Assembly: GCA_006538405.1 (NCBI GenBank)
Contig: BJKQ01000003.1
Coordinates: forward strand, 992,001-1,056,000
Reading direction: 5' to 3'
Origin: Hansfordia pulvinata
Lineage: Eukaryota; Ascomycota; Sordariomycetes; Xylariales
DNA length: 64,000 nucleotides
Below the pieces are notes generated by a model. The model ran no database searches and was not told where the DNA came from. It saw nothing but the letters and a program-made list of their open reading frames with translations. Position 1 is the stretch's first letter. The number at the start of each line of letters is the position of its first letter. Positions 35,008-47,137 of the stretch are shown in pieces. The position numbers and the translations under genes are program-made.

Positions 35008-36960
35008 CATTGTTGGGATTGATGAACCGAACTCGCCGCAGCCATCCATCCACTCATCCATCCCATCGACACACATAAACACACAATCTCACTCATTCTC
35101 CCTCTCGCTCTTTCTATACGAGTAAGTTCAGGGCCTGTTTCAGCATGTGTTGCAGTTTCAGCGTGGCTTATCATGATTATCATTATTGTTCGATTTCATC
35201 ATGATCCAGAGGCCCGGCCCCAGCCCGCGCGTGGATTAATCGCTCGCGTGTGCCCGCTTTGCCATCACCCTTGACCCGGCCTGGCGTAGCCCTGCCTCTG
35301 TCTGTGGCGCACGCACGAGCCCGCCCAGCGGCCCAGCGGCCCACGCCTATCGACGAGAAGATCTCCATCTCGCTCGTCTCGCCTGCGTGCTGACCGCCAG
35401 CTCTGCCAAGTGGCTTTGTTGAGAGACTGTTCTTCCATGCACGGCTGGCAGTCGTCCTCTCCTCTGTCCGTCTCTCCCCTGTCGTCTCGGTGCCTTTGCA
35501 CTCGTACTACTACTCTGTTTCATTGTGCTGCTGGTCCTTCTTACATTCAATTCTCTTCTATCAATCTCTCGCGCTGCATACCTGCCTCGCTTCTGGTATT
35601 TTACCTTGTAGCCATTGCAAGCGTCTGCCGGTGAGCCCGTCCTGCTCGCCGGGCCCCCCGTCTGCCCTTCTAGTCGCTCGGTAGAAAAAAGGGGCCAGAA
35701 TCAAGGGGAGAGACTTGCTGGGGCCACCTTCTGGCCCGATTACGAGGACGGTCCCCGACTTGTCACGGCCAAAGCCAAGCCAGTAGCTCAACGTCGACCT
35801 CGAAGCTAACCCCAACCTACCCCCCAGCTTCATCGTTGTCGCCTTGTCTAATAGCCGCATTCAAGGCGTAGAGACGGAAGCGATCTGCCTTGCCTTGCAT
35901 GACTACCTGCCTTTGCCCAGGTAAAGACATACATACCTACTTCCACCTTGGCCCTCTATCTGCCCATCTCGCTGAATCCATTTTCTCACCTGCGCGCTCT
36001 CTTCGGCACGATCCTTGATCCTGAGATCTACGCCGCGCCCCGCCAATCATTGCGTTACAGGTGCTGCGTCATTACATTATTTGGTGTCCACCGAATACGA
36101 TCGCGACCTGGCTCGGCACACACAACGCACACAGCTACACGACCAACCACGACACCGCAGAGAAAGCGAGGATCTTTGCAAGCCGCGACAAGGACCAGAC
36201 CAGACCTTAGGAAAAGGGGGGGGAAAGCGAGAGCGGAAACAGCCAACCTGGAGCAACAACGCCTTGGTCGTCGTCCCATCCCCACACCCCTGGACTGGTG
36301 GTGGTGCACTGGGACTTAACTCATTAGCTCCCCCTTTGCTCGCGGTCCAAGATTTGGCGCCTCCCGAGCATCTCGAGAAGGCGCAACACATAAACCGCGG
36401 CTTTGACATCATACCCGCTTCACTGCGAGACGAAACACACGCCTAAGCCACCACCACTACAGCGGCGCAGTCGAGACACATTGCCGCGACCTGCCAATAG
36501 GGCCCCGGGACCGACTCGGCAGCAGCGCGAGGGCACTTTGGACCCAATCGGCCCCGACCGCGCCGTGCGACCACGTCAGCGTGAATTGCGAGCCTCGATT
36601 CCCGATCGCGCGCCACTCGACCCAAAAGCAAGCCGGCGAGTGGGCGCCTGGCCCAGGCAAGCAACCGGGCTACTGAACTTAGCAGCTGCCGCCGCTGACG
36701 CGCACTCCACGGGCTAGGAGCGAGAGGAAGTCGGCGCCCCAGGTCAGCGCCCGCCCACTGCTGTCCAGCGCTGTGCTGCCCGCCCGAGCCCTGCCAACGC
36801 CGCCTCCAGCTGTCCTGGAGGCAGGCCGGCCCAGGCCCCGCGCCCGCCTAGGTTAGGTGTAACCAGCCAGCCCGCAGCTAGCTCCCAGCGGGCCTCGTCC
36901 ATTGGATCTCATTAGTGCTGGCAGTGCTGCCCGAGGCGCTCTTGCCTCCTCCCCTCCGCC

Positions 36961-39900
36961 ATGGTCCGCATCATCCCCTCACGGCTCAAGCCGAACCACA
37001 ACTCCTCCTCCTCCGCCTCTTCCACCCCCCTCAACAACAGCCGCAGCGCAAGTCCGACCCGGGCCAAAGCTGAAGCCATGTCCACCGACGCCAAGAAAGA
37101 CACCGGCCTGGTCCTCAGCATCGTCGTCCTGCGTGTAAGTCGCCCCGCGATCCGCCCCCGCCCGCTTTTTGAGACATGAGGGACTGAACCGCTGACCGCC
37201 GCCGCATCATACAGGGCCGCAACCTCGCTGCCAAGGATCGCAATGGAACATCTGACCCGGTATGTGACTGCCGCTCATTTGTCTCGTCTTGTCTCGTCAT
37301 CTGCCTCGTCATCTCGTCGCATCGCATCGCGTCGCACCCTTCCCCCCTTCGGTCGAAATGCCCCGCCCTAAAGCTCCTGTATGATTGACGTGCCCCGTCC
37401 CTCCAGTATCTTCAACTCGCCTGCGGCGACTCCAAGTTCGTCACCCAATGCGTGCCCAAGACCCTCAACCCAGAATGGAACGTGCCCTGCTCCATGCCCG
37501 TCAACAGCGTCGACAGCCTCCTGCTCGACTGCGTTTGCTGGGACAAGGACCGGTTCGGCAAGGATTACATGGGCGAATTCGACCTTGCCCTCGAGGAGAT
37601 CTTCGCCAACGACCAGACCGAGCAGCCACCCCGCTGGTTCCCCCTGAAGAGTAAGAAGACGGGCAAGAAGTCGGGTGTGGTGTCCGGCGAAGTATTGCTG
37701 CAGTTCACTCTGTACGACGCCAGCAACAAGGATGCCACGAACGCGCAGATCATGGACAAGCTGCGCTCTCTCGCCGCGTCCATTCCCGAGTCGGCTTCTC
37801 GCCAGCTGACTCCCAGCTTGACGCCGACCTTGTCTCCGACCAAGGTCGACTCGGCCTCCAGCCCCCAAAACAGTTCGCAAGACGACGAGGACGATGATGA
37901 CGACATCATCGATGACGACGATATCCCCGAGGACGATGACCAGGATCAAGACACGTCCAAGCCCGAGACGGCCGAAAAACGCAAGCGACGCCTTCGAATC
38001 AAGGGCTTGAGACGGAAGAAGAGGCAAAACCCATACGAGTTCACCAACGGCGGTGGCGATGTCGTTGGCCTCGTCTTTCTCGAGGTCGGCAACATCGTCG
38101 ACCTGCCCCCCGAGTCGAACCTGACGAAAACGAGTTTCGATATGGACCCCTTCGTTGTTGCCTCGCTGGGGAAAAAGACCTACCGAACCCGGGTCATTCG
38201 CCACAACTTGAACCCGGTCTTCAACGAGAAGATGCTTTTCCAGATCCTCAGTCACGAACAGAACTATTCGTTCTCGTTTACCGTGATCGACCACGACAAG
38301 TACTCTGGAAACGATTTCATCGCTTCGACTTCGTTCCCCTTGCAGGAGATTGCCCAGAAGAGCCCCCAGGCCGACCCCCAAACCGGCTTGTTTGACCTGA
38401 AAGAGCCGGCTGAATACGTCCCCACGCAAAGGTCTAGACTCAAGAAACTCAGCATGTCTAGGTCCGCCTCGTCTACAAGCGTCAGGCAGAGCAAGCCAGC
38501 GGCCAAACCTGCCAACCCTCAACTTTCCCAGGAATCATCCGCCGACTCTACCTACGCCTCGACGCCCGGCTTGCTGACTCCGGATGCCGTTCCCACCCCC
38601 GGCGCCAGCAGCAACAACACGGCCCTAGAGCTGAGTGAAAGCGACGAGGCAGACTTTATCACCTTTGCCATTCCTCTCAAGATGAAGGATTGGGAGAAGT
38701 GGGAGGCCAAGCACAACCCCGTCTTGACGGTCCGGGCCAAGTACATGCCCTATGCGGCCCTTCGGCAACAATTCTGGCGGGCCATGCTGAAGCAATACGA
38801 CACGGACGAAAGTGGCGAGATCAGCAAGGTCGAGCTCACAACAATGCTTGACACCCTGGGATCAACCCTGCACGAAAGTACCATTGACGGTTTCTTCGAG
38901 CGGTTTCCTCACAAGGCAGCCAGTGGCGAGCTCAACCTGACCATGGATGAAGCGGTGATTTGTCTCGAAGATCAGTTGGATGCGGAGAATAAGCCGCAAA
39001 CAGTCGTCGAAAAAGTCAAGAGCATCATTCCGAGTGCCGATAAAGCCAGGGAAATGCTCCACCACCATGAGGAGGGCAGTGACGAAACTCCGGGGTCTGA
39101 GGAGGTTCCATTCAAGCTGAGCGCTGCCGACTCGAGCGTGCACGGCCAGAAGCCGGGTACCTCTACAATTGTCGTACCCGAGATGAACGCCCCAGGCGAG
39201 GAGGGCGAGGCATTGGAGAAGGATGACCTCAACGTCGACCGTAGCGAGGAACACGTTGTCAAGATTCGCGAATGCCCCATCTGCCACCAGCCCAATCTGA
39301 ACAAGCGCAAAGAGACGGATATCATCACGCATATCGCCACGTGCGCGAGTCAGGATTGGCGCCAGGTCAATTCGCTCATGATGGGAGGTTTCGTCACAGC
39401 CAGCCAAGCCCAGAGGAAATGGTACTCCAAGGTCATCACCAAGATTTCCTACGGTGGCTACAAGCTGGGGGCCAATTCTGCCAACATCCTCGTGCAGGAC
39501 CGCATCACCGGCCAAATCAACGAGGAGAAGATGAGCGTCTATGTCCGGCTTGGAATCCGCCTCTTGTACAAGGGTTTGAAGTCGAACAAGATGGAGAATA
39601 AGCGAAGTAAGTATTTACTCTTGGTGAGTTGGTGGCTGAATTGCTGACAGTTCCGTTACAGTCCAGAAGATGCTCAAGAGCTTGAGTATCAAGCAAGGCA
39701 AGAAGTATGATGACCCAGCTTCCAAGTCGCAGATCGAGGGCTTCATCGCCTTTCACAACTTGAACATGGCCGAGGTCTTGCTGCCCGTGGAGGAGTTCAA
39801 GAACTTCAACGAGTTCTTCTACCGAGCGCTGAAACCGGACGCGAGACCGTGCTCGGCACCAGACAACCCTCACATCATAGTGTCGCCCGCCGACTGTCGG

Positions 39901-40625
39901 TCCGTGGTATTCAATAGCGTGGATTCGGCCACCAAGATCTGGGTCAAGGGGCGCGAGTTCTCGACCAAGCGACTCCTGGGAGATGTCTACGGCCAAGATG
40001 CCAAGCGTTACGAGAATGGCACCCTCGGTATCTTCCGTCTCGCGCCCCAAGACTATCACCGCTTCCACATCCCTGTCGACGGCGTACTGCAGGAGCCCCA
40101 GCTGATCGCGGGCGAGTATTACACTGTAAACCCGATGGCGATTCGGTCGGCGCTGGACGTGTACGGGGAGAACGTCCGCGTTGTGTGCCCGATTGACACG
40201 CCTCACCATGGGCGAGTCATGGTTGTGTGTGTGGGCGCCATGATGGTCGGAAGCACGGTCATTACCCGCAAGGCCGGCGAGCAGGTCAAGCGCGCTGAAG
40301 AGCTCGGATACTTCAAGTTCGGCGGCAGCACTATCGTTTGCCTATTCGAGGAGGGGACGATGGTCTACGACGACGATCTTGTGGACAACTCGAGCAGCGC
40401 CCTGGAGACTTTGGTAGGTTCATGTCGTTCCCATGAAGATGAAAGAGAGTGCTGACTAGTGTGCAGATCCGAGCGGGTATGTCTATTGGCCACTCTCCCC
40501 ATGTCGCACAGCATGCGCCCGACATGCGCAAGAAACAAAGCCAGGTGACGGAACAAGAAAAGAGAGAAGCCCATCGCCGCATTGTCGGCGGATCAGACAC
40601 CCCTGAAGAGTCAAACTCGTCATAG
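36961..40625 (+). CDS. PSD2: Phosphatidylserine decarboxylase proenzyme with C2 domains (PSD2 type)
   Basis: Five exons (36961-37134, 37215-37259, 37407-39606, 39662-40413, 40467-40625) give 1109 residues with consistent phases. Order of parts: Ser-rich N terminus, first C2 domain (about 46-170), acidic linker with Asp runs, second C2 domain (about 290-405), an EF-hand loop DTDESGEISKVE (538-549), a CPIC...HIATC zinc-binding-like motif (about 696-719), then the decarboxylase domain (about 800-1075). The proenzyme self-cleavage site is GGST, with cleavage expected between Gly 1028 and Ser 1029 to make the pyruvoyl group; the HRFH-type and SPADCR segments are also present. The enzyme makes phosphatidylethanolamine from phosphatidylserine at Golgi/endosomal membranes in yeast. 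The C2 and EF-hand parts suggest calcium or membrane control. Confidence 0.92.
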
Positions 40626-41751
40626 ATTCGGAAAGAGGCCTTCTCCTGGTATGTGGGCGATATGGGCCAGAGAGGCGAGAGGCGGAAGCTGAGAACGGGC
40701 GGAAGGGCTCACAGCCCCAATCCTCCTGTCAATGAGATCACGAAATGATACGAAACCACAGCGTGCTACAGCATTAGAGATCGGAGGGGATCGCAGTCGC
40801 GAGTGCATCGTCGTTCAGTCGACTGCGAGACCTCGGACCGGTCCAATAACGGTGTCCATGTCTATGAGAGTTCTGAAAGGAGAAAAAGGAGATCCGGGGC
40901 AACAGGATACAAGAGAAGATGCCATGCCGCTTTCTGCTCGCAGTTTTATCGTGGTGTCACTGGTTCTGGTCATTTGAGGTGTACTACCCCAAGTCCCTAT
41001 GTGACGACGGCTTGGGTGCCAAACTGTGACGGTGGCTGGGGGCGTTGAATGACCATATCGATGTGGTGCGCGTCAGTAAGGGAGTGATGTTGGGAGCCCT
41101 CTTTAACATGATATCCAGATGACGATGCACATTCAATCAATTCAACATGATGGCGACGAATTCTGGGTCACTTGCCCTTCATATTCTTCAGTCCTAAAAT
41201 TGCTATCTCATCTGAGATAATCGAGTTGCGTACGGAGTACATGTGGCTCGTCGTGCTGAAGTAGAAGGATGGTGCAAGGGAGGGCATCGAAGCGAAGGGG
41301 GGGCGTACCCCACTTTCTGCTGCGGGCCTGGCCGATAAGCGCCGGCGTCACAGGCTGGAATCGCTTGCGCATGCGCACCGAAGCGCGCCGCGCCACTGTG
41401 CCCATTGGGCTAAAGAGGCGTTTGTTTACTTGGGCGGGCTAAGTAAACGAATCACAGCCCCACAGCAACCACGCCCGAACACGTCTCTCCCATCACCAAC
41501 AGCCACAACGAGCACTCGTATGAGAGCATTCGATTAATCGACCGACCGCGTTTCCCAACAGCCCCGACACAGCCTCACGCAACGCGCCGTCCGCCGTCCG
41601 ACACACCCAAGCACCGCGCCGGCTGGATGAGCCTCAACGGGCCTCGACGCCGATCGACACATCAGCGGCGCGTTTTCCTGCCACTCTGACCCGACCCTCA
41701 CGGGAGCACGCACCCTGCCAGCCTGCCCCGCGACGGCCACGGCCGAGCAAG
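40626..41751. other. Intergenic region between tandem plus-strand genes
   Basis: The 3' flank of the decarboxylase gene and the upstream region of the TINC-like gene. A short inverted repeat TATCTCA/TGAGATA lies near 41203-41218. No gene is seen. Confidence 0.55.
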
Positions 41752-44738
41752 ATGGGACTCGACCTCGACAACCTCCGCACGGCCTCGCTCTACATCAACA
41801 ACCAGCTGCTGTCCCGCGGTCTCCTGCGCGATGGCCAGGAAATCGATTTCGCCGACCCCGGCGACGGCGACGGCCTGCACGCCACCATGGGCCGCGTCAT
41901 GGGGGTGGTGAACGACTTGATTCTGCGAAGAGACGTGCGTTCTTTGCTTTATATCTCTCTGTGTAATCGCCTCCCTCTCATCGTCTGCTAACCTCGTCAA
42001 CGACGACTAAAAAACAGCGTGACGCTCAGAACCGAGAATCCCTATCCGCGACCCTCCACAACCTGCGCGCCGAGACGCAGCGCCAGTCGACCGAGCTTTC
42101 CCGGCAGGCGGAGCGGCAGACCGAGTCGCAGCGGCGGCTGGACGCGGCCGACGCGACGGAGCGGGCGCTGCGGGCGCAGCTGACGACGGCCGAGGGCGCG
42201 GCGCACAAGCTGAAACAGGAGATGGCGCGGATGCGGTCGCTGGTGGCGCAGACGCGGGCGGCGTGCGCGGCGGAGACGAGGCGGCGGGATCGCGCGGCGG
42301 ACGCGCTGAAGAAGGCCGTCTCCGAGGCCGGTCGCGTGCGCGGTGGGGGCAAGAGCCGCGACGTCGTCGCCATCAGCGTCGTCCCGGGCGTCGGCGGGGA
42401 CGACGAGGAGAGCGCCGCGCGTGGTGCTGGGGCCACCGCGAGCGAGGGGTACAGCCTCAGGGAGGAGACCAACGGGTTCCTGACGGAGCTGGCCAGCGGG
42501 CTGAGCGACGAGAACGAGGGCCTGCTGGCCCTCGTGCGCGGCGCGGTGGACGAGCTGCGCGAGATGAGCGGCCTCGAGGCCAATGACGATGGCGGCAGCG
42601 GCAGCAACAATCATAAGAACACGGATAATCACGACAACGGCGAACGGCAGGACAGCAGCAACGGGGCAGTAGCTGGGCAGACGCCGACGCAGAGAGGCGC
42701 CGAGGAGCTGGCGGGCGAGATGGGGCGGGTGCTGGAGCACCTGCGCACCATCCTGACGAACCCGTCGTTCGTGCCCATCGAGGAGGTCGAGGTGCGCGAC
42801 GACGAGATCGCGCGCCTGCGGGCCGGCTTCGAGCGCCTCGAGGACCGCTGGGGCGACGCGGTGCGCATGATCGAGGGCTGGCGCCGCCGCATGGGCTCGG
42901 GCGGGCGGGGCGTCGACGTCGAGGAGCTAAGCAAGGGCCTCGCGCTCAGCCCCGTCCGCGTCCGCCGGGCCGCGGCTGATGATCGTGAAGGTGACGATGA
43001 GGGCAGCGGCGACCGCGACGGCGAGCCGGCGGTGCAGGAGGACCGGCGGGTCGCGCTCGAGGCTGTGCTTGAAGAAGAGGAGGAGGAGGAGGAGGAGGAA
43101 TATGAAGGCATGCATGAAGACGGAGCAGAGCCCATGGACGACGCGGAGGAGCCGCTGCACCACGAGCCACCGCAAGAAGAGCAGATTGACCCCACCGCAG
43201 ACGACTCGGTCGCGAGCAGTATATACCAGGACCAGGTCGACGACATGGAGGGTTTGCGCGATGAGGAAGACGAGGGGCCCAATGTCGAGATATTGGCCGA
43301 GTCGACCGCCACCGGGCAGCGGACTGGCCCTGGCTGCGACGCTTCGTACTCGTCGCCGCCTTTGCCGGAGCCGCCGACCCTCAGCCCGCTCAAGGACTCA
43401 TACACCTCTGGCAACCGAGGCCACTCCCCTTCCGCCATCGCCGCCGCCGCTGCTTCCAAGCGCAAGAGACCCGGCGACTTCGCCGCTGTGGCCGAAGAGG
43501 ACGCATACGACCGCAGAGACGCCGCGGAGCCTGCGGAACTGACGACAGACTCGCCGCCGCCTCGGAGCGGCGCCGCTTCTGGGCGCGGGAAGCGCGTCAG
43601 GATATCGCCGCCCCCCGACGCGGCCCCTTCCACAGCCTACGAGAGCCCGCTGTTCGGCAAGTCGGGCGAGAAGCCCAGCCTCGCGGACCCGTCGAGGAAG
43701 CTCTTCTCCAGGCCGTCGCCGTCGCCGAAGCCTGCGGGGGAAGACGACGAGCAGCTGCCGCAGCAGACGAGCAAGAGGGCAGCGCCGGCGAGGAGGATGA
43801 CGAGGAGGTCTGCGGGCCGCAGGACATCGGCGCCTCATGCGGCGGACGTCGCGGAGCAAGATGGTCCCGGCGAGCCGGCAGAGGCAGCTATCCCTGCGGC
43901 TGAGCCGGAAACAACGCCCGCTCGCGGTGGTGCGAGGACTACGCGGTCTGCCAACAAGAGCAAGACGGAGGGAACGACGACAGCAACCACAACAGCAAGC
44001 GGAGGGCCGCCCGGAAAGCGAAGACGGTCCGATGTGGAGGACAAGCCGAACGATGAGAACGACGACGTCGACCACCTGACCCAGCCAGTGCCGCAGCTCT
44101 CGCCCCCAAAACAACAGCGCCCGCCACCCCAGAGCCCCCTGACCATGGACAACATCGCGGCCAAGCTTGCGGCCGCCGAGCGCGAGGCCGATGCCGCCCG
44201 GGTCCGCGCCAAGCTGCGGGCGGCGCGCCTGGGCGGACGCCGGGCCGCCGGTTCGTCCTCCGCGGTGGCCCCCGCTGCGCTGCCGCGGACACGGCAGTCG
44301 ACTGAGGCCAGGCAGCAGCAGCAGCAGCAGCAACATCAAGATGCCGGAGAAAGAGAAGAAGAGGCGCAGGCTAGCACCGTCCATGGCCGCGGCGAGACCG
44401 AGCAAGACGTCGACCCTGTCAAGCACGACCGACCGGCGGGTCGAAGGCGCAGCCAGCGCGGCGCGGCTGCTACTGCCACGAGCAGGGGCGCTGACCGCGC
44501 CCATGGTGGTGACGACCATGGTGGCGAACACGACGACGATGAGCGTGACGAGCTGGCCGCCGACCCGGAGCCAGAGCCGGAGTCGCAGCAGCCCCTGCCG
44601 AAGCGGAAGCGCGATAAGCGCGTCGGCGCGGCTGCGTCGCGTCGGGCGTCGCGGCGGCGCAGCACGCTGAGCCCGTGGGAGCTCGAGAGCCTAATCCAAG
44701 GCGGCGCGGCGGGCGTGGTGGAGAGCCCTGCGCGGTGA
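41752..44738 (+). CDS. TINC / ADIP-family coiled-coil protein
   Basis: Exons 41752-41934 and 42018-44738 give 967 residues. The first 150 residues hold the conserved part: LRTASLYINNQLLSRGLL (about 7-24) followed by a predicted coiled coil (about 62-130). This matches the afadin- and alpha-actinin-binding (ADIP) domain of fungal NIMA-interacting TINC proteins, which act at spindle pole or nuclear periphery in mitosis. The rest is low complexity: a Glu run (about 43070-43100), long acidic and Pro/Ser-rich stretches, a short Gln run and a basic KRKRDKR segment near the C terminus that could be a nuclear localisation signal. The long second exon has no break. Confidence rests on the N terminus; the remaining 800 residues are not recognisable. 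Confidence 0.7.
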
Positions 44739-45243
44739 AGCATTACGTAGAGAGGGCGGGGGGCGTGTGTGAAGAGGAATGCGGAGGGCTTGGCGATTGG
44801 CTCAGGCTTGTATATACTGGTGTTCATATTATCAAGGGAGGGTCGGCTTTCTGATTCATCTCTTTTGCGAGAATGGGCTCGGGTGTTTGTCGGCGTGGAG
44901 ATTCTAGTTTGCGGCGTTGACGGGCCACGGGACTGGCGGCGAGAAGATGTCTTGACGTCGATCGCGCGAAGAGAAGAAAATGGGGTGCGTTAAGTACTCG
45001 GTAGAGAACGTCGGATAATGATGCGCAGGATGCGACGATAATGAAGAACCACCGCCCGTCTCTTCTTCTACATTTGGGGCCAGGTTGGAATCTACAGTGC
45101 TTCAACCTATTCTACGATGAATCGCAGGCGCGTCTCGGTGTCCCCAGCGTGGGTGCCATCGTCTCTTGTTCGAGTTTTGTGCACAGGCTAGAATGGGTTC
45201 TCGGGCAGCTTTCCAACATCGTCACACCTACTTTCCTTCCTCC
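44739..45243. other. Short intergenic region between convergent genes
   Basis: The 3' flanks of the TINC-like gene (plus) and the PPC decarboxylase gene (minus). Nothing else is seen. Confidence 0.55.
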
Positions 45244-46286
45244 CTATTGCGACGGCAGCCCCAGCCTCTGCTCGATGACGCGCACGATCTCTGTCCACTC
45301 CACCATGGCGCCGTCGCCGACGTCGCCGCACGCGAGCGTCTTCTTCTGCGGGTGCAGCACCTCGAACCAGCCGTCGCCACCACCACCATCATCATCATCA
45401 TCATCATCGCCAGCGTCGTCGTCGTCGTCGCCGCCTCCTTCTTCACCCCCCCTCTTCGCAACCCCCCATTCCTCCTCGAGCACGCGGATCTGCTTGGCGG
45501 TGACGGGGTGGCGCCACATGGCCGTGTTCATGGCGGGCGCGACTATGATGCGCTTCTTCTTCTTCCTCTTGTCCTTCTTTTCGTTCTTCTCCTGGCCCCC
45601 TCCCGCAGCAGCAGCAGCGGCAACCTCCTCCACCACGTCCGAGTCCAGCTCGCCGCGACAGTCCCACGCGCGGACGACGCTGGCGAGCAGGCCCTCGGCG
45701 AACCCGCCGGCCACCTTGGCCAGGGTGTTGGCGCTCAGGGCGCGACGACGAGCAGGTGGGCCCAGCGCCGCAGCTCGATGTGCAGGATGGGCCGGCCCCG
45801 GGTCCAGCCGGGCTCCGGCCCCCACTCGTCCTCGTCGAGGTGGACCCCCTCGACGGCCGGGTGCTCCAGGAGGAGGGAGGCGACCCGGGGCTGCTCCGCG
45901 GACTGCCCGGCCAGGAAGCGCGCGGCGGAGGGGGTCAGGACTATGCGGATGCTGAGCCCCTGCTGCGTCGTTGTTATTGTTGTCTTTGAGGAGGAGGTGG
46001 AGATGGAAGAGGTGGTGGTGGTGGTGGGGTGGTGGTGCCGGGAGGACAGCGCTGCCACGATCTGGGGCAGCTTGATGGTCGCCACGGAGCCCGAGGCCGC
46101 GAGGAGGAGGTGCGTCTTGCCGTCGCGCAGGGTCGAGGTCACCGAGTCGACGCTGCTGCCCCACGCGGCGGCGGCGGCGGCGGCGGCGGCGGGATCTTGG
46201 GGTGACTGGGCCGATGCGGAGCCGGGGCCGGAACCTGGGCCTGCGGTCTGAGACGGAGGGTCGACGGGCGGCGTGGGCTCCTGCAT
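45244..46286 (-). CDS. Phosphopantothenoylcysteine decarboxylase (Hal3/Sis2-like flavoprotein), one frame break
   Basis: A single-exon gene of about 347 residues, starting at ATG 46286 and ending at TAG 45246-45244. One base is missing at the GGG run 45738-45740 (plus strand), which makes a premature stop inside VVAP|LSANTLAK. Family marks lie on both sides: the FMN-binding GSVATIKLPQIV, the catalytic His in HIELRRWA, the SANTLAKVAGG loop, the PAMNTAMW substrate clamp and the ACGDVGDG flap with its Cys. PPC decarboxylase performs the third coenzyme A step, and fungal homologues (Hal3/Vhs3/Cab3) also inhibit a Ppz-type phosphatase. Insertions rich in Thr/Ser, in Lys and in Asp (the latter a GAT repeat, about 45389-45429) interrupt the fold at loop positions, and the N terminus has an Ala run. 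Confidence 0.8.
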
Positions 46287-47137
46287 GATTCCGTGGAACA
46301 ACGCGGGCCGTGAGAATCGGGCTGCGGAGAATCGGGCTGCGTGTTGTCTCTGGAGCTGTAGAATGTCGCTTGGGCCTGGTTCGCGTGAGGGCTGCTCGGC
46401 TTATCGGGGGCGCCCGACCACGGCCGTAGATGTCCTGGGTTGGCGGGAATTCGGCGGCAGCGGCGGCGAGGGGCGGCTGGTGTTGCAATGGCTGGCGTAG
46501 CCGCTGATGAGCCCGGCCAACCTCTTTGGAGCTGGCGAGACACTGCTGTCCTCTCCTAGGTACTCGGGTCGTCCCTGCTGGACGATGCAGCTCGCGGAGA
46601 CTGTGGGATATCCATTATAAATCACCGCGGGGTCGGGACGGATCCGCGTCAGTGGGCAACCAAGAGTAAAGGCGACTCGGTTTGGGTGTCTGGTGCGCCC
46701 GAGATCGCTGAATGCGATCGGGTGCTGATTGGCGGGGCGGGTTGGGTTGAGGGACGCTATCTGAGACCTCTGAAAGACGGTCGGTACTCGATACATTGAT
46801 CGTGCCATTCTTCCGTTTCTGACGGTTTGGTGGCGGCGCTTCGCACGTACGAGTAGCGAAGTGCCCCCAACTCAGTGGACGACCGAGGTCGAGTACCTAA
46901 GGTACCTGAGCACTTGCAGATTACATCATCATTGTAGAACGGGCGGCTGCCGTATCGGCTTATCGTGATTGCAAATCAGAGCTCAGCGAGGTCGCGCCGT
47001 GGGCCTCGTCGATCAGCCTCGACACATTCATCCTATTGCTTGCAGCCAACCTGTTCGTTGCCCGACGTCCTCACTTGCCGCCTCAGTGCAACGCAGCATA
47101 TCCGTCTTGCCCCTTTCTCAGTCAAGTTTCAGAAACG
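46287..47137. other. Divergent intergenic region (PPC decarboxylase and glutaredoxin)
   Basis: It contains the upstream regions of the minus-strand decarboxylase gene and the plus-strand glutaredoxin gene. TACGAGTAG occurs near 46849 and a CTAAGGTACC segment near 46897. No other gene is seen. Confidence 0.55.

Larger units (their letters stand above)
29329..36960. other. 7.6 kb gene-poor intergenic region
   Basis: This is the longest gap in the window. I found no recognisable gene on either strand. Only about the last 1 kb is likely to belong to the leader and promoter of the phosphatidylserine decarboxylase gene. It contains CT-rich tracts (about 30350-30530), three stretches of GCGTT/GCGCT pentamer repeats (about 31903-31940, 33188-33212, 34975-35007) and TACGAGTA sites, including the palindrome at 33389-33404. 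It could hold a non-coding transcript, but nothing in the sequence proves it. Confidence 0.5.

Noticed and set aside
37368..38522. 384-codon antisense frame under the decarboxylase
   Set aside because: A mirror frame of a GC-rich coding exon; the sense strand has clear C2 domains.
42629..44531. Long antisense frames under the TINC-like gene
   Set aside because: Ser- and Arg-rich translations caused by GC-rich codon use on the sense strand; no domain.
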